This document shows positions 1 through 9,151 of a DNA stretch of 64,000 bases, in pieces (position 1 is the first letter of the stretch; the number at the start of each line of letters is the position of its first letter). The notes below the pieces were generated by a model. It did no database searches and was not told the DNA's origin. It saw nothing but the letters and a program-made list of their open reading frames with translations. The stretch is taken from NCBI RefSeq assembly GCF_003046475.1, contig NZ_PZZZ01000003.1, positions 1-64,000 of the forward strand, given 5' to 3'. The stretch is from Mycoplana dimorpha (GTDB lineage: Bacteria; Pseudomonadota; Alphaproteobacteria; Rhizobiales; Rhizobiaceae). The translations under genes were made by a program, and so were the position numbers.

Positions 1-10
1 CTCATGTTGA
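1..10 (-). rRNA. 16S rRNA gene, extreme 5' end only
   Basis: Read on the minus strand, the first ten bases are TCAACATGAG. This is the usual lead-in to the conserved rhizobial 16S start (…TGAGAGTTTGATCC). Only this tip lies in the window and the rest of the gene would lie to the left. The call rests on this short match plus the rRNA-type promoter and boxA upstream. Confidence 0.6.
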
Positions 11-393
11 GAATTCGATATTGGCTTGTCGTCACGTTACTGAATCGACGAGAACTCACACTCGTTTTAAAACCAGCCCGCACGCTTCACAGCGCCGCAG
101 ACATGGCCGGCCTCTTGCGAAGCCAAAACGAAGTGTTGTCTCTTGATAAACGTGACCGCCAAAGTCTCTTCCAGGACAATCCTTCCGGACCGTCCGCGAC
201 ACTCCGCCGCCCACGTTTCTCTTTCTTCCAATCTTCAATTGTCAAAGAACAGACGAACTTGGTCGTCTCAACCCAAAGCCGAAGGCCACAGTCGCGTCCG
301 CCGGTCAAAACCGGCCGTTCCTCGATCCGCATCCATTCGGAAACTTCAGAGCGAGTTCGTCAGTCGCTAGCAGCGCCGCCGCCCTCGTTGGTG
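11..393 (-). other. rRNA operon leader transcript region
   Basis: This stretch runs from the predicted transcription start near 393 to the 16S 5' end on the minus strand. It carries a boxA antitermination element and resembles rhizobial pre-16S leaders, where one strand of the 16S processing stem normally lies. A plus-strand open frame crosses it but has no recognisable protein and is rejected. The exact transcription start and processing sites are inferred. Confidence 0.65.
239..251 (-). promoter_or_regulatory. boxA antitermination element of the rRNA leader
   Basis: The minus strand reads TGTTCTTTGACAA, very close to the E. coli rrn boxA core TGCTCTTTAACAA. It lies about 150 bases after the predicted start and about 230 bases before 16S, as expected for NusB/NusE-dependent antitermination of rRNA transcription. 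Confidence 0.75.
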
Positions 394-399
394 AGGCGG

Positions 400-428
400 T
401 TTCTAGGCCCAACCCCCAACCAAGTCAA
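400..428 (-). promoter_or_regulatory. rRNA operon promoter (sigma-70 type)
   Basis: On the minus strand there is a -35 box TTGACT (428-423), exactly 17 bases of spacer, and a -10 box TAGAAA (405-400). An A/T-rich stretch (429-480) lies directly upstream where an UP element would sit. Spacing and position fit the main rRNA promoter. Confidence 0.7.
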
Positions 429-684
429 CAGCCATTTTCGGAAAAATAGAAAAAACTTGCAAGTCATTGAAATCAAACAACCGACGCTGATTTTCGGCTG
501 AAAGCATCGGGTTTTCAACCCGTAAGCGAGATCGGCCCCGGGGGCTCGCCCGGTCCGCTGGCTCTCACCTTGCCCGCATGCCCTTGACCGGCCCTAACGG
601 CGGTCGGGCCAGCCTGCAAAGGCGCTTCCGCCGATCATGGCAGGGGTTTATGGAAGCAGGGAAGTGACAGGAGGCGAGACGGTG

Positions 685-792
685 ATGGATATCGTTACAC
701 AGGAGCAGGCGCGGAATGCCCTTCTAAAGATGGGCGGCGCGCCGGCTGCCCCTGTTGGGGCCGGCCGCGACGATTGCAGCGACAGAGATTGA
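685..792 (+). CDS. possible 35-residue leader peptide ahead of hrpB
   Basis: This small open frame starts at an ATG preceded by a near-perfect Shine-Dalgarno sequence (AGGAGG, 670-675). The peptide begins MDIVTQEQARN and ends at TGA 790-792. It overlaps the extended 5' frame of hrpB in a different phase, and hrpB itself has no good ribosome-binding site. I do not recognise the peptide. It could be a translational leader coupled to hrpB, or the chance remains of an older hrpB start. Coding status is uncertain. Confidence 0.3.
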   Translation: MDIVTQEQARNALLKMGGAPAAPVGAGRDDCSDRD

Positions 793-835
793 GCCGGTGC
801 AGAACGACGCCCCATATACTGCGAAGCTCGCCTCC

Positions 836-3295
836 GTGATCGCGCTGCCGAGCCTGCCGGTTTCGGAGGTGCTCCCCGCCATCTCGAACGCCCTGAGTGA
901 AAAAACCCTGGCGGTGCTGGCTGCCCCGCCTGGCGCCGGCAAGACGACGCTGGTGCCGCTGCATATTCTGTCCGAACCGTGGCGCGGCGACGGCCGGATC
1001 ATCCTTCTCGAACCGCGGCGGCTTGCGGCGCGGGCGGCCGCAGGGCGGATGGCGGAGCTGCTGGGCGAGAAGATCGGCGAAACCATCGGCTACCGGATGC
1101 GGCTGGAAAGCCGCGTTTCGTCGAAGACCCGGGTTGAGGTGGTGACGGAGGGCGTCTTCGCCCGCATGATCATCGACGATCCGGAGCTTTCCGGGGTCGT
1201 GGCCGTGCTCTTCGACGAGTTCCACGAACGCTCGCTCGACGCCGACCTCGGCCTGGCGCTGGCGCTTGATACCCAGGGGGCACTTCGGGAGGACCTGCGC
1301 ATACTCGTCATGTCGGCGACCCTCGACGTCGCTGGGGTTTCGCGGATCATGGGCAATGCCACGGTGATCGAGAGCGCCGGACGCAGCTATCCGCTCGAGA
1401 TCCGCCATGCCGCACGTCCCGCCGGTGAGCGGATCGAAGACAGCATGGTGCGGTCCATCCGCGAGGCGCACGCCGGCGAGGCCGGATCGATCCTGGCCTT
1501 CCTGCCCGGCCAGGCCGAAATCCGCCGGACGATGGAGCGGCTGGAGGGGCGGTTCGGCGGCGAGACGATGCTCGTGCCGCTCTACGGCAACCTGACCCAG
1601 CAGGAGCAGGACGAAGCGATCCGACCGCCGCCGGCGGGCCGGCGCAAGATCGTGCTTGCAACCGCGATCGCCGAGACCTCGATCACCATCGACGGTGTGC
1701 GCATCGTCGTCGACAGCGGCCTGCAGCGGCTGCCGGTGTTCGAGCCGTCGACCGGCATCACGCGGCTGGAAACGGTGCGCGTCTCGCGCGCTTCGGCCGA
1801 GCAGCGGGCCGGCCGTGCCGGGCGCACGGAGCCGGGCATCGCCATTCGCCTCTGGCATGCCGGCCAGACCGCCGCGCTGCCAGCTTTTACGCCCCCGCAG
1901 ATTCTCGCAAGCGACCTGTCGGGTTTCGTGCTCGACCTGGCCCAGTGGGGTGTGACCGACCCGGCCGACCTGAAATTCATCGATCCGCCGCCGGCGGCGA
2001 GCTTCGAGGAGGCGCGCGCCCTGCTTCGGCTGCTCGGCGCCATCGACGCGTCCGGGCGGCTCACGGCGGCGGGGCGGAAGATGCGCGCGCTGGCATTGCC
2101 GCCCCGGCTGGCGGCGATGGTCATTGCCGCGGCGAGCGAAGGACGGGCGGCGGATGCCGCATTGCTGGCCGTGCTTCTGACCGAACAGGGGCTCGGCGGC
2201 ACCTCGCTCGACCTTGAGGAGCGGCTGCGGCGGTTCAAGGGCGAGCGCGGCGAGCGGGCCGAGTCGGCGCGCCGCCTTGCCTCAAGAATTGCGGAAGCCG
2301 CTGGCGGTGCGGCCGGAGCAAAAATGGTGTCGCATCCAGGCGCCCTGCTGATGCATGCCTTCCCGGACCGGATCGCCCTGCAGCGCGGCGGCCGCGGGCG
2401 CTTCGTGATGGCGAACGGGCGCGGAGCGGAGCTGCCGGAAACCGAACGGCTCGCCGGCAGCCAGATGCTCGTCATCGCCGACCTCACCGGCCAGGCCGGA
2501 CGCCAGCGCATCCTGGCCGCCGCCGAGATCGGCCGTGCCGAGGTCGAGGCGGAAATGGCTGGCAGCATCGTTACCGAGGAACAATGCCTGTTCGATCCGG
2601 CGAGCCGGCAGGTCCGCGCGCGCCGGGTGACGCGGCTCGGCGCGATCATCTTCGAGGAGACGCCCCTCCCCCGCCCATCGGGGCCAAAAGCGGCGCAGGC
2701 ACTCGCCGACGGTGTTCGCCAGCTGGGACTGCAGGTCCTGCCCTTCTCGAAATCCGGCGGCCAGTTGCGCGAGCGCATCGGCTTTCTGCATCGCAGTGTC
2801 GGAGCGCCGTGGCCGGACATGAGCGATGAGGCGCTGCTGGCACGGCTGGCCGAATGGTTCACCCCATTCCAGGAGCAGGCGCGCGGCCTCGACGACATCA
2901 GCCCGTCGAGCCTGTCGGAGGGGATGATGGCGCTCGTGCCCTACGAATTGCAGCGGGACATCGATCGGCTTGTGCCCACCCATTTCGAAGCGCCGACCGG
3001 CCAGCGCCATCCGATCCGCTATGACGGCGCCGAGCCGACGCTGCCGATCCGCGTGCAGGAACTTTTCGGGCTGCGTCAGCATCCCTCCGTCGCCGGCGGT
3101 CGGCTGCCGCTGCTGCTCGAATTGCTGTCGCCGGCGCACCGGCCGATCCAGACGACGCGCGACCTGCCGGGCTTCTGGGCCGGATCGTGGAAGGAGGTGC
3201 GATCCGAGATGCGCGGACGCTATCCGCGCCATCCCTGGCCGGAGGACCCGGCCGAGGCCGCGCCGACGACACGGGCGAAGCCGCGTGGTACATGA
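836..3295 (+). CDS. hrpB: ATP-dependent helicase HrpB
   Basis: This is a DEAH-box (SF2) helicase of the HrpB family, a putative RNA helicase of uncertain cellular role. From a GTG start at 836 it is 819 residues, close to the family's usual ~810-820. Helicase motifs are in order: Walker A APPGAGKTT (about residues 30-38), the DEFHERS Walker B box, SATLD (motif III) and QRAGRAGRTEPG (motif VI). The HrpB-specific C-terminal region follows. The same frame is open back to a TTG at 755, with another GTG at 797. I chose 836 from length and because homology begins at about LPSLPV. None of these starts has a clear ribosome-binding site. The frame ends 75 bp before actS. Confidence 0.9.
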   Translation: MIALPSLPVSEVLPAISNALSEKTLAVLAAPPGAGKTTLVPLHILSEPWRGDGRIILLEPRRLAARAAAGRMAELLGEKIGETIGYRMRLESRVSSKTRVEVVTEGVFARMIIDDPELSGVVAVLFDEFHERSLDADLGLALALDTQGALREDLRILVMSATLDVAGVSRIMGNATVIESAGRSYPLEIRHAARPAGERIEDSMVRSIREAHAGEAGSILAFLPGQAEIRRTMERLEGRFGGETMLVPLYGNLTQQEQDEAIRPPPAGRRKIVLATAIAETSITIDGVRIVVDSGLQRLPVFEPSTGITRLETVRVSRASAEQRAGRAGRTEPGIAIRLWHAGQTAALPAFTPPQILASDLSGFVLDLAQWGVTDPADLKFIDPPPAASFEEARALLRLLGAIDASGRLTAAGRKMRALALPPRLAAMVIAAASEGRAADAALLAVLLTEQGLGGTSLDLEERLRRFKGERGERAESARRLASRIAEAAGGAAGAKMVSHPGALLMHAFPDRIALQRGGRGRFVMANGRGAELPETERLAGSQMLVIADLTGQAGRQRILAAAEIGRAEVEAEMAGSIVTEEQCLFDPASRQVRARRVTRLGAIIFEETPLPRPSGPKAAQALADGVRQLGLQVLPFSKSGGQLRERIGFLHRSVGAPWPDMSDEALLARLAEWFTPFQEQARGLDDISPSSLSEGMMALVPYELQRDIDRLVPTHFEAPTGQRHPIRYDGAEPTLPIRVQELFGLRQHPSVAGGRLPLLLELLSPAHRPIQTTRDLPGFWAGSWKEVRSEMRGRYPRHPWPEDPAEAAPTTRAKPRGT

Positions 3296-3370
3296 GGAAC
3301 AGAAGACGCAGTAGCGGCAGAAGCGCCAAGCACTGCTACCCTGTCTGGATCGCCTGGAGACATCGCCGGA

Positions 3371-4678
3371 ATGACCGTGCCGACCCATCACGACATCATG
3401 GACATCAGCCACAGCCAGCACCTGCGGCTGGAAACGCTGATCCGGCTCCGGTGGCTGGCGGTCGCCGGGCAATCGATCACGGTGATCGCGGTCGCCTTCT
3501 GGCTCGCCTTTCCGCTTCCCCTGGTAGCGTGCGCGGTGCTGATCGCCCTGCTCGCCGCCGTCAACTTCTATCTTGCCGTGCGCTATTCGCCCGCGCATCG
3601 GCTGACGCCGGCGGCCGCGCTTGCGCTGCTCGCCTTCGACCTCGCACAATTGATGGCGCTCCTGTTCATCACCGGCGGCCTCGCCAATCCCTTCGCGCTG
3701 CTGATCTGCGTGCCGGTGATCATCTCGTCGTCGGCGCAGCCGATCCGCTACAGCCTGGTGCTCGGCATCCTCGCCGTTGCCGGGATCACGGCGCTCGCCT
3801 TCACGCCGTATCCGTTGCCGTGGTTTCCCGGGACCCTTCTGGTGCTGCCGCCGGTGCTCACGGCCGGATACTGGATCGCCATCGTTTCGACGACCGCCTT
3901 TGCCGCCTTCTATTCCTACCGCGTCTCGCTCGAGGCCTCGGAACTCTCGGACGCGCTGGCTGCCACCGAACTGGTGCTGCAGCGCGAGAAGCACCTGTCG
4001 CAACTGGATGGCCTTGCCGCCGCAGCGGCGCATGAACTGGGAACGCCGCTCGCCACGATCAGTGTCGTGGCCAAGGAGATGGAGCGCGAACTCGGCGCCG
4101 ACCCCCGTTTCGGCGAGGACGTGCAGCTGTTGCGCAGCCAGAGCGAGCGGTGCCGCGACATCCTCCGTCGGCTCACCACCCTGTCGGCGGAGGACGAGGA
4201 GCACATGCGCCTGCTGCCGCTCTCCTCGCTGCTCGAAGAGGTGATGGCGCCGCACCGCGAGTTCGGCATCCGGATGACGCTGGTTGAGACGAGCGATCGC
4301 AAAGGCGAGCCCATCGGCCAGCGCAATGCCGGCATTCTCTACGGGCTCGGCAACCTGCTCGAGAACGCCGTGGACCATGCGCGTGAAGAGGTGACCGTCA
4401 CCGTCAGCCACACGGCCGACCGGGTCACGCTCGTGATCGAGGACGACGGCGAGGGCTATGCGCCCGACATCCTGCTCAGGATCGGCGAACCTTATGTCAC
4501 CAAGCGGCAGCGCGACGACCGGGCCGGCGGGCTCGGTCTGGGGTTGTTCATCGCCAAGACATTGCTGGAGCGCTCCGGCGCGCGGCTGACGTTCGGCAAC
4601 CGGCAGGGCGGAGCACCCGGCGCCCGGATCGAGGTCGAGTGGCCGCGTTCGCGCATGGACGTCAAGCTGGCGAAATGA
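3371..4678 (+). CDS. actS: redox sensor histidine kinase ActS/RegB
   Basis: This is the membrane sensor kinase of the RegB/PrrB/ActS family, which responds to redox and quinone state and phosphorylates ActR/RegA. The first ~185 residues hold about six hydrophobic segments. They include the family's quinone-site motif GGLANPF (residues 102-108). The phosphoacceptor is His221 in AHELGTPLA. Cys261 in SERCRDIL matches the redox-active cysteine of RegB. The HATPase domain shows N (LLENAVDH), G1 (DDGEGYAPD) and G2 (GGLGLGLF) boxes. At 435 residues it is full length. It lies 69 bp upstream of its cognate regulator. Confidence 0.93.
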   Translation: MTVPTHHDIMDISHSQHLRLETLIRLRWLAVAGQSITVIAVAFWLAFPLPLVACAVLIALLAAVNFYLAVRYSPAHRLTPAAALALLAFDLAQLMALLFITGGLANPFALLICVPVIISSSAQPIRYSLVLGILAVAGITALAFTPYPLPWFPGTLLVLPPVLTAGYWIAIVSTTAFAAFYSYRVSLEASELSDALAATELVLQREKHLSQLDGLAAAAAHELGTPLATISVVAKEMERELGADPRFGEDVQLLRSQSERCRDILRRLTTLSAEDEEHMRLLPLSSLLEEVMAPHREFGIRMTLVETSDRKGEPIGQRNAGILYGLGNLLENAVDHAREEVTVTVSHTADRVTLVIEDDGEGYAPDILLRIGEPYVTKRQRDDRAGGLGLGLFIAKTLLERSGARLTFGNRQGGAPGARIEVEWPRSRMDVKLAK

Positions 4679-4747
4679 CTTTACCCTCCATGCCGAACCG
4701 GTCATAACAAAACGGACGGAAACCGAGGAAAATCAGCGCGGACTGGC

Positions 4748-5332
4748 ATGATGACAGAAAACACTTCTGCCCCCGATGCGGCTTCAGACGACGCCGACTA
4801 CATCGGCCCGGATCGCTCCCTTCTGATCGTCGACGACGACGCGCCTTTCCTGCGCCGGCTGGCCCGCGCCATGGAAACGCGGGGGTTCATCGTCGATGTC
4901 GCCGAATCGGTGGCGGAAGGCATCGCCAAGGCGAAGGGCGCACCGCCGAAATATGCGGTGATCGATCTGCGGCTCGGCGACGGCAGCGGTCTCGACGTCA
5001 TCGCCGCCATCCGCCAGCGCCGCGACGACACGCGCATCATCATGCTGACCGGCTACGGCAACATCGCAACGGCGGTGAACGCGGTGAAGCTCGGCGCCGT
5101 CGACTACCTGGCGAAGCCCGCCGATGCCGACGACATCTTTGCCGCCCTCACCCAGAGGCCGGGCGAAAAGGCGGAACTGCCGGAAAACCCGATGTCGGCC
5201 GACCGGGTGCGTTGGGAGCACATCCAGCGCGTCTACGAAATGTGCGACCGCAACGTCTCCGAGACGGCACGCCGGCTCAACATGCACCGACGCACGCTGC
5301 AGCGCATCCTCGCCAAGCGCGCACCGAAATAA
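4748..5332 (+). CDS. actR: redox response regulator ActR/RegA
   Basis: This is the partner regulator of ActS, controlling energy, nitrogen and carbon metabolism and acid tolerance genes in alphaproteobacteria. The receiver domain (about residues 23-140) has the acidic pocket VDDD, phosphoacceptor Asp73 in VIDLRLGDG and the switch Lys in LAKP. A Fis-type helix-turn-helix fills the C-terminus (about 150-192: NVSETARRLNMHRRTLQRIL), which is nearly invariant in the family. It is 194 residues, slightly longer at the N-terminus than the ~185 typical. The second Met is an alternative start. Confidence 0.94.
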   Translation: MMTENTSAPDAASDDADYIGPDRSLLIVDDDAPFLRRLARAMETRGFIVDVAESVAEGIAKAKGAPPKYAVIDLRLGDGSGLDVIAAIRQRRDDTRIIMLTGYGNIATAVNAVKLGAVDYLAKPADADDIFAALTQRPGEKAELPENPMSADRVRWEHIQRVYEMCDRNVSETARRLNMHRRTLQRILAKRAPK

Positions 5333-5864
5333 GTATCCGGGTCAGTCGCGGTTGCCGGAAACGATCGCCGCCATTTCGGTACCCTCGCCCCCCCCTGTCG
5401 GTCAGGAGCTCCGCCTGCAACAGGCGGCTGGCCGCGATCCGGGCGAAGGAAAAGGTTACCGACTTGCGGGTCGGCGGCGCGATCCGGTGCTCGGGCGCCT
5501 CGCGGGTGACGTGTGCGCCATAGCCGTCCGAGACGATCAGCCCGCATTCCTCCGGAAAAATATCCAGCGGGACACCGCGATGGGTGGCGAAGAACAGACG
5601 ATCGCAGTGAAAGCGGTAGTCCGGCCATTTCCGGTCGACGCGAAAATCCTCGATCGACGTCTTGATCTCGACGATCCAGATCTCGCCCTTCGGCGACAGG
5701 CTGACAAGGTCGGCGCGCCTGCCGCTCGCAAGCGTCATTTCCGCCAGGACCGCATGGTTCAGCTCGGCGAACAGCCGCTGGACCCCGCGCCGGACCATCA
5801 TCGCACGCTCCGACTGCCGGCCATCGACCAGCGGATTATCGTTGTGCAGCGATACGATCGTCAT
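5277..5864 (-). CDS. mmcB: MmcB family DNA repair protein, 3' end uncertain
   Basis: This gene belongs to the alphaproteobacterial MmcB family, damage-induced proteins with a PD-(D/E)XK-like nuclease fold. The core is present: GRRADLVSL, then EIWIVEIKTS (the D…E-x-K signature), then YRFHCDRLFFA. The ATG at 5864 has GGAG eight bases upstream, so I prefer it over an in-frame start at 5897. The 3' end is odd. After the domain the frame crosses a run of eight G (about 5387-5394) and continues with low-complexity Arg-rich residues for 55 bases into the antisense of actR. With seven G it would stop at 5342, ten bases short of actR. See findings. Confidence 0.82.
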   Translation of the reverse strand: MTIVSLHNDNPLVDGRQSERAMMVRRGVQRLFAELNHAVLAEMTLASGRRADLVSLSPKGEIWIVEIKTSIEDFRVDRKWPDYRFHCDRLFFATHRGVPLDIFPEECGLIVSDGYGAHVTREAPEHRIAPPTRKSVTFSFARIAASRLLQAELLTDRGGRGYRNGGDRFRQPRLTRILISVRAWRGCAAACVGAC

Positions 5865-6099
5865 CGGCAGATCTCCAGGCGAGCGCGATTCCCGCACCTT
5901 AGCAGATCACGCTTCGATGCGCCTTAGCCGCCGGGCGTGGCGAGATTGTTGCAAAAAAGCAATCCGACCACTTTTTGCTGCCTTGCAACCGCCGACATCG
6001 GGGCCCGCGCTTGCAATTCCGGGCTCTATCGAAAATAAACCATCGCCGACGAACGTCCGGGAGTCCTGGACGTCTCACCCCCTAGTTGAAGAGAATTCG

Positions 6100-6768
6100 A
6101 TGCGCCTTCGCACTGCCCTGCTTCTGTGCGGTCTTGCAGCGTCCACGACGCTTGCCGCCTGCTCTTCCGTTCCCGCCGACGCGCCGGTCATCGGCGAGAA
6201 GGTCGCGACCAACCAGATCTTCACCTCCGAATACGGTCCGATCGAGGATCACGGCTACACGCTGCCGGCGATTCCGATCAAGCGGGTCGATTCCAAGTTT
6301 CACCGGCAGATCGTCGATTATCGGACCAGCGAGAAGCCGGGCACGATCATCGTCAATACCCCGACCCGCTTCCTCTATTTCGTACTGCCGGGTGGCAAGG
6401 CGGTGCGTTACGGCATCGGGGTCGGCAAGCAGGGCTTTGCCTGGGAGGGCGAGGCCTATATCGCCTGGAAGCAGGAATGGCCGATGTGGCATCCGCCCGA
6501 GGAAATGGCCGAGCGCAAGCCGGAGATTGCCAAGTACGTCAAGGAAGGCATGAAGCCGGGGTTGACGAACCCGCTCGGCGCCCGCGCGCTCTACCTTTTC
6601 AACGACAAGGGCCATGACACGCTGTTTCGCATTCACGGCTCGCCGGAGTGGGCCTCGATCGGCACCGCCGCCTCCTCGGGCTGCATCCGCATGATCAACC
6701 AGGACATCATCGATCTCTACAGCCGCGTCCGCCCGGGCAAGGGCGCGCGTGTGGTCGTGCAGCAGTAA
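6100..6768 (+). CDS. L,D-transpeptidase (YkuD family) lipoprotein
   Basis: This is a 222-residue secreted protein. The signal peptide ends in a lipobox LAAC with Cys21, so it is probably anchored as a lipoprotein. The YkuD domain occupies about residues 70-222 and ends with the catalytic block IHGSPEWASIGTAASSGCIRM; the nucleophile is Cys195. Such enzymes make 3-3 peptidoglycan cross-links or attach proteins to peptidoglycan, a mode prominent in Rhizobiales polar growth. I chose the ATG at 6100 because it gives a clean signal peptide and follows AAGAGA. The frame is open further upstream, but that part is implausible. It is divergent from mmcB across 235 bp. Confidence 0.88.
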   Translation: MRLRTALLLCGLAASTTLAACSSVPADAPVIGEKVATNQIFTSEYGPIEDHGYTLPAIPIKRVDSKFHRQIVDYRTSEKPGTIIVNTPTRFLYFVLPGGKAVRYGIGVGKQGFAWEGEAYIAWKQEWPMWHPPEEMAERKPEIAKYVKEGMKPGLTNPLGARALYLFNDKGHDTLFRIHGSPEWASIGTAASSGCIRMINQDIIDLYSRVRPGKGARVVVQQ

Positions 6769-6794
6769 GACTGCTCATCAATGCTGATGAGAAA

Positions 6795-6817
6795 GGCCGC
6801 CGGTCATCCCGGCGGCC
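6795..6817. terminator. bidirectional stem-loop terminator between ldt and glcB
   Basis: A perfect 9-bp stem GGCCGCCGG/CCGGCGGCC closes a 5-base loop. It is followed by CTTTCTATTT on the plus strand and TTTCTC on the minus strand. It sits between two convergent genes and can serve both. Confidence 0.75.
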
Positions 6818-6855
6818 CTTTCTATTTGTGCCGGCCTGTTCAATCGCGGGAAGGT

Positions 6856-9027
6856 CTAGGCCCAGCGGGCGGCCTTCAACTCGCGGCGTCGGCGGTGGAG
6901 GACGGGTTCGGTGTAGCCGTTCGGCTGCTCGCGGCCCTTCAGTACCAGTTCGCAGGCCGCCTGGAAGGCGACGGAGGCCTCGAAATCCGGCGCCATCGGC
7001 GTATAGAGCGGATCGCCGGCGTTCTGGCTGTCGACGACTGCGGCCATGCGCTTCATGGTCTCAATGACCTGCGCCTCCGTGACAACCCCATGATGCAGCC
7101 AGTTCGCCATGTGCTGGGCGGAGATGCGCAGCGTCGCGCGGTCCTCCATCAGGCCGATATCGTTGATGTCCGGCACCTTCGAGCAGCCGACACCCTGGTC
7201 GATCCAGCGCACCACATAACCAAGGATGCCCTGTGCATTGTTGTCGAGGTCGCGCTGGATCTCCTCCGGGCTCCAGTTCGGCCGCACGGCGACCGGCACA
7301 GAGAGAATGTCGGAAAGCCGGGCGCGGGGCCGGCTCTTCAGCTCAGCCTGAACCGACGCGACGTTGACCTTGTGGTAGTGGGTGGCGTGCAGCGTCGCCG
7401 CCGTCGGCGACGGCACCCAGGCCGTGTTGGCACCTGCCTTCGGATGGGCGATTTTCTGTTCCAGCATCGCCGCCATCAGGTCCGGCATGGCCCACATCCC
7501 CTTGCCGATCTGGGCATGGCCGGATAGGCCGCATGCGAGGCCGATGTCGACATTGGAGTTCTCGTAAGCGGCGATCCAGGCTGCCTGCTTCATGTCGCCC
7601 TTGCGGATCATCGGGCCGGCTTCCATGGAGGTGTGAATCTCGTCGCCTGTGCGATCAAGGAACCCGGTGTTGATGAAGAAGACCCGGTCCTTCGCCGCCC
7701 GGATCGATTCCTTCAGGTTGACGGTGGTGCGCCGCTCCTCGTCCATGATCCCCATCTTGACCGTGTTGGGGGCAAGGCCCAGCGCTAATTCCACCCGGTC
7801 GAAGAGCTTGCTGGCGAAGGCGACCTCCTCGGGTCCGTGCATCTTCGGCTTGACGACATAGATCGAACCCGCGCGCGAATTCCTCCGCCGGCCGTTCGGG
7901 CCGATGTCGTGCAGCGCGATCAGCACCGTCACCATGGCGTCCATGATGCCTTCCGGCACCTCGCGGCCATCCTTGTCGAGGATGGCCGGATTGGTCATCA
8001 GATGCCCGACATTGCGCACCAGCATCAGCGACCGGCCCTGAAGGGTGATCGTCGACCCGTCCGGCGCGGTATATGTGGGATCGGGATTCAGCCTGCGGGT
8101 GAAGGTCCGGCCCGCCTTTTCCACCTCCTCCTCGAGGTCGCCCGTCATCAGGCCGAGCCAGTTTCGGTAGACGACAACCTTGTCGGCCGCATCGACGGCG
8201 GCAACCGAGTCCTCGGCATCCATGATCGTCGTCAGCGCCGCTTCGATGCGAACATCGGAAATGTGCGCGGCATCGCCGCGGCCGATCTCCGTGGAGGCGT
8301 CGACCACGATCTCGATGTGAAGGCCGTTGTTGCGCAGAAGAATGGCGCGCGGAGCGACCGGCTCGCCGGCATAGCCCGCAAACTTTTCCGGCGACGCGAG
8401 GCCGGCGACTGCGCCGCTTGTAAGGGTGACGCTGAGAACGCCGTCCTTGACCGAGAACGCGCTGGCATCGCTCCAGGTCGCCCCTGAGAGGGGGGCGCTC
8501 GCATCGAGGAAATCGCGCGCCCATGCGATAACCTTCGCGCCGCGCTTCGGATTATACCCCTTGCCGCGGGCTGCGCCGTCCTCGTCGGAAATCGCGTCGG
8601 TGCCGTAAAGCGCATCGTAGAGCGAGCCCCAGCGGGCGTTAGCGGCGTTCAGCGCATAGCGGGCGTTCATCACCGGCACGACCAGTTGCGGACCGGCGAC
8701 CGTCGATATCTCCGGGTCGACATTGGCGGTGGTGACGGTGAAGTCCGGACCCTCCGGCACGATGTAGCCGATCTGCCGCAGATAGGCCTCGTAGGCGGCC
8801 AGATCGGTCGGCGCGCCGTTCGCCTTGTACCAGTCGTCGAGCTTCTGCTGCAGAAGATCGCGCTTTTCGAGCAGGGCCCGGTTCTCCGGCGCCAATTCTC
8901 CGACGATCCCGGCGAACTCCGAGAAATAGCGGTCCGCGTCGACGCCCGTCCCCGGAAGTGCCTCCTTGACGAGGAAGTCCAGCAGTTCGCTGTCGAAGGA
9001 AAGCCCGTATTTCTCGGTGTAACTCAT
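6856..9027 (-). CDS. glcB: malate synthase G
   Basis: This enzyme condenses glyoxylate with acetyl-CoA to malate in the cytosol, the second half of glyoxylate assimilation. At 723 residues from the ATG at 9027 (MSYTEKYGL) it equals the E. coli GlcB length. The family block [11 protein letters not shown] and the segment [14 protein letters not shown] are clear, as is the C-terminal [13 protein letters not shown]. The frame is open upstream to 9105, but that part has no homology. It lies on the minus strand 124 bp downstream of the hydantoinase-type gene, and a strong inverted repeat (9121-9151) lies in its upstream region. No isocitrate lyase is in the window. Confidence 0.96.
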   Translation of the reverse strand: MSYTEKYGLSFDSELLDFLVKEALPGTGVDADRYFSEFAGIVGELAPENRALLEKRDLLQQKLDDWYKANGAPTDLAAYEAYLRQIGYIVPEGPDFTVTTANVDPEISTVAGPQLVVPVMNARYALNAANARWGSLYDALYGTDAISDEDGAARGKGYNPKRGAKVIAWARDFLDASAPLSGATWSDASAFSVKDGVLSVTLTSGAVAGLASPEKFAGYAGEPVAPRAILLRNNGLHIEIVVDASTEIGRGDAAHISDVRIEAALTTIMDAEDSVAAVDAADKVVVYRNWLGLMTGDLEEEVEKAGRTFTRRLNPDPTYTAPDGSTITLQGRSLMLVRNVGHLMTNPAILDKDGREVPEGIMDAMVTVLIALHDIGPNGRRRNSRAGSIYVVKPKMHGPEEVAFASKLFDRVELALGLAPNTVKMGIMDEERRTTVNLKESIRAAKDRVFFINTGFLDRTGDEIHTSMEAGPMIRKGDMKQAAWIAAYENSNVDIGLACGLSGHAQIGKGMWAMPDLMAAMLEQKIAHPKAGANTAWVPSPTAATLHATHYHKVNVASVQAELKSRPRARLSDILSVPVAVRPNWSPEEIQRDLDNNAQGILGYVVRWIDQGVGCSKVPDINDIGLMEDRATLRISAQHMANWLHHGVVTEAQVIETMKRMAAVVDSQNAGDPLYTPMAPDFEASVAFQAACELVLKGREQPNGYTEPVLHRRRRELKAARWA

Positions 9028-9120
9028 CTGGTGCGCTCCGTTTGTGCGGGAACTGTCACCGTCCCCTGGATGCTGCCACTTTTCAGAGCCTTCATTCACA
9101 GTCAATTCGGCGATGGTTCA

Positions 9121-9151
9121 ATGGATTTGTTCCATGCCGGAACAAATCCAT
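9121..9151. promoter_or_regulatory. perfect 13-bp inverted repeat upstream of glcB
   Basis: ATGGATTTGTTCC and its exact reverse complement GGAACAAATCCAT flank a 5-base spacer (ATGCC). The repeat abuts the stop codon of the hydantoinase-type gene and lies 94-124 bp upstream of the glcB start. No T-run follows on the minus strand, so an operator or mRNA hairpin is as likely as a terminator. Which protein would bind it is unknown. Confidence 0.5.

Noticed and set aside
4-501. Open plus-strand frame of 165 codons at the left edge
   Set aside because: It lies across the rRNA leader, boxA and promoter on the other strand and encodes no recognisable protein.
2282-4705. Long antisense frame (about 800 codons) opposite hrpB/actS
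   Set aside because: Typical high-GC shadow: it spans two well-supported genes and encodes Arg/Gly/His-rich low-complexity sequence.
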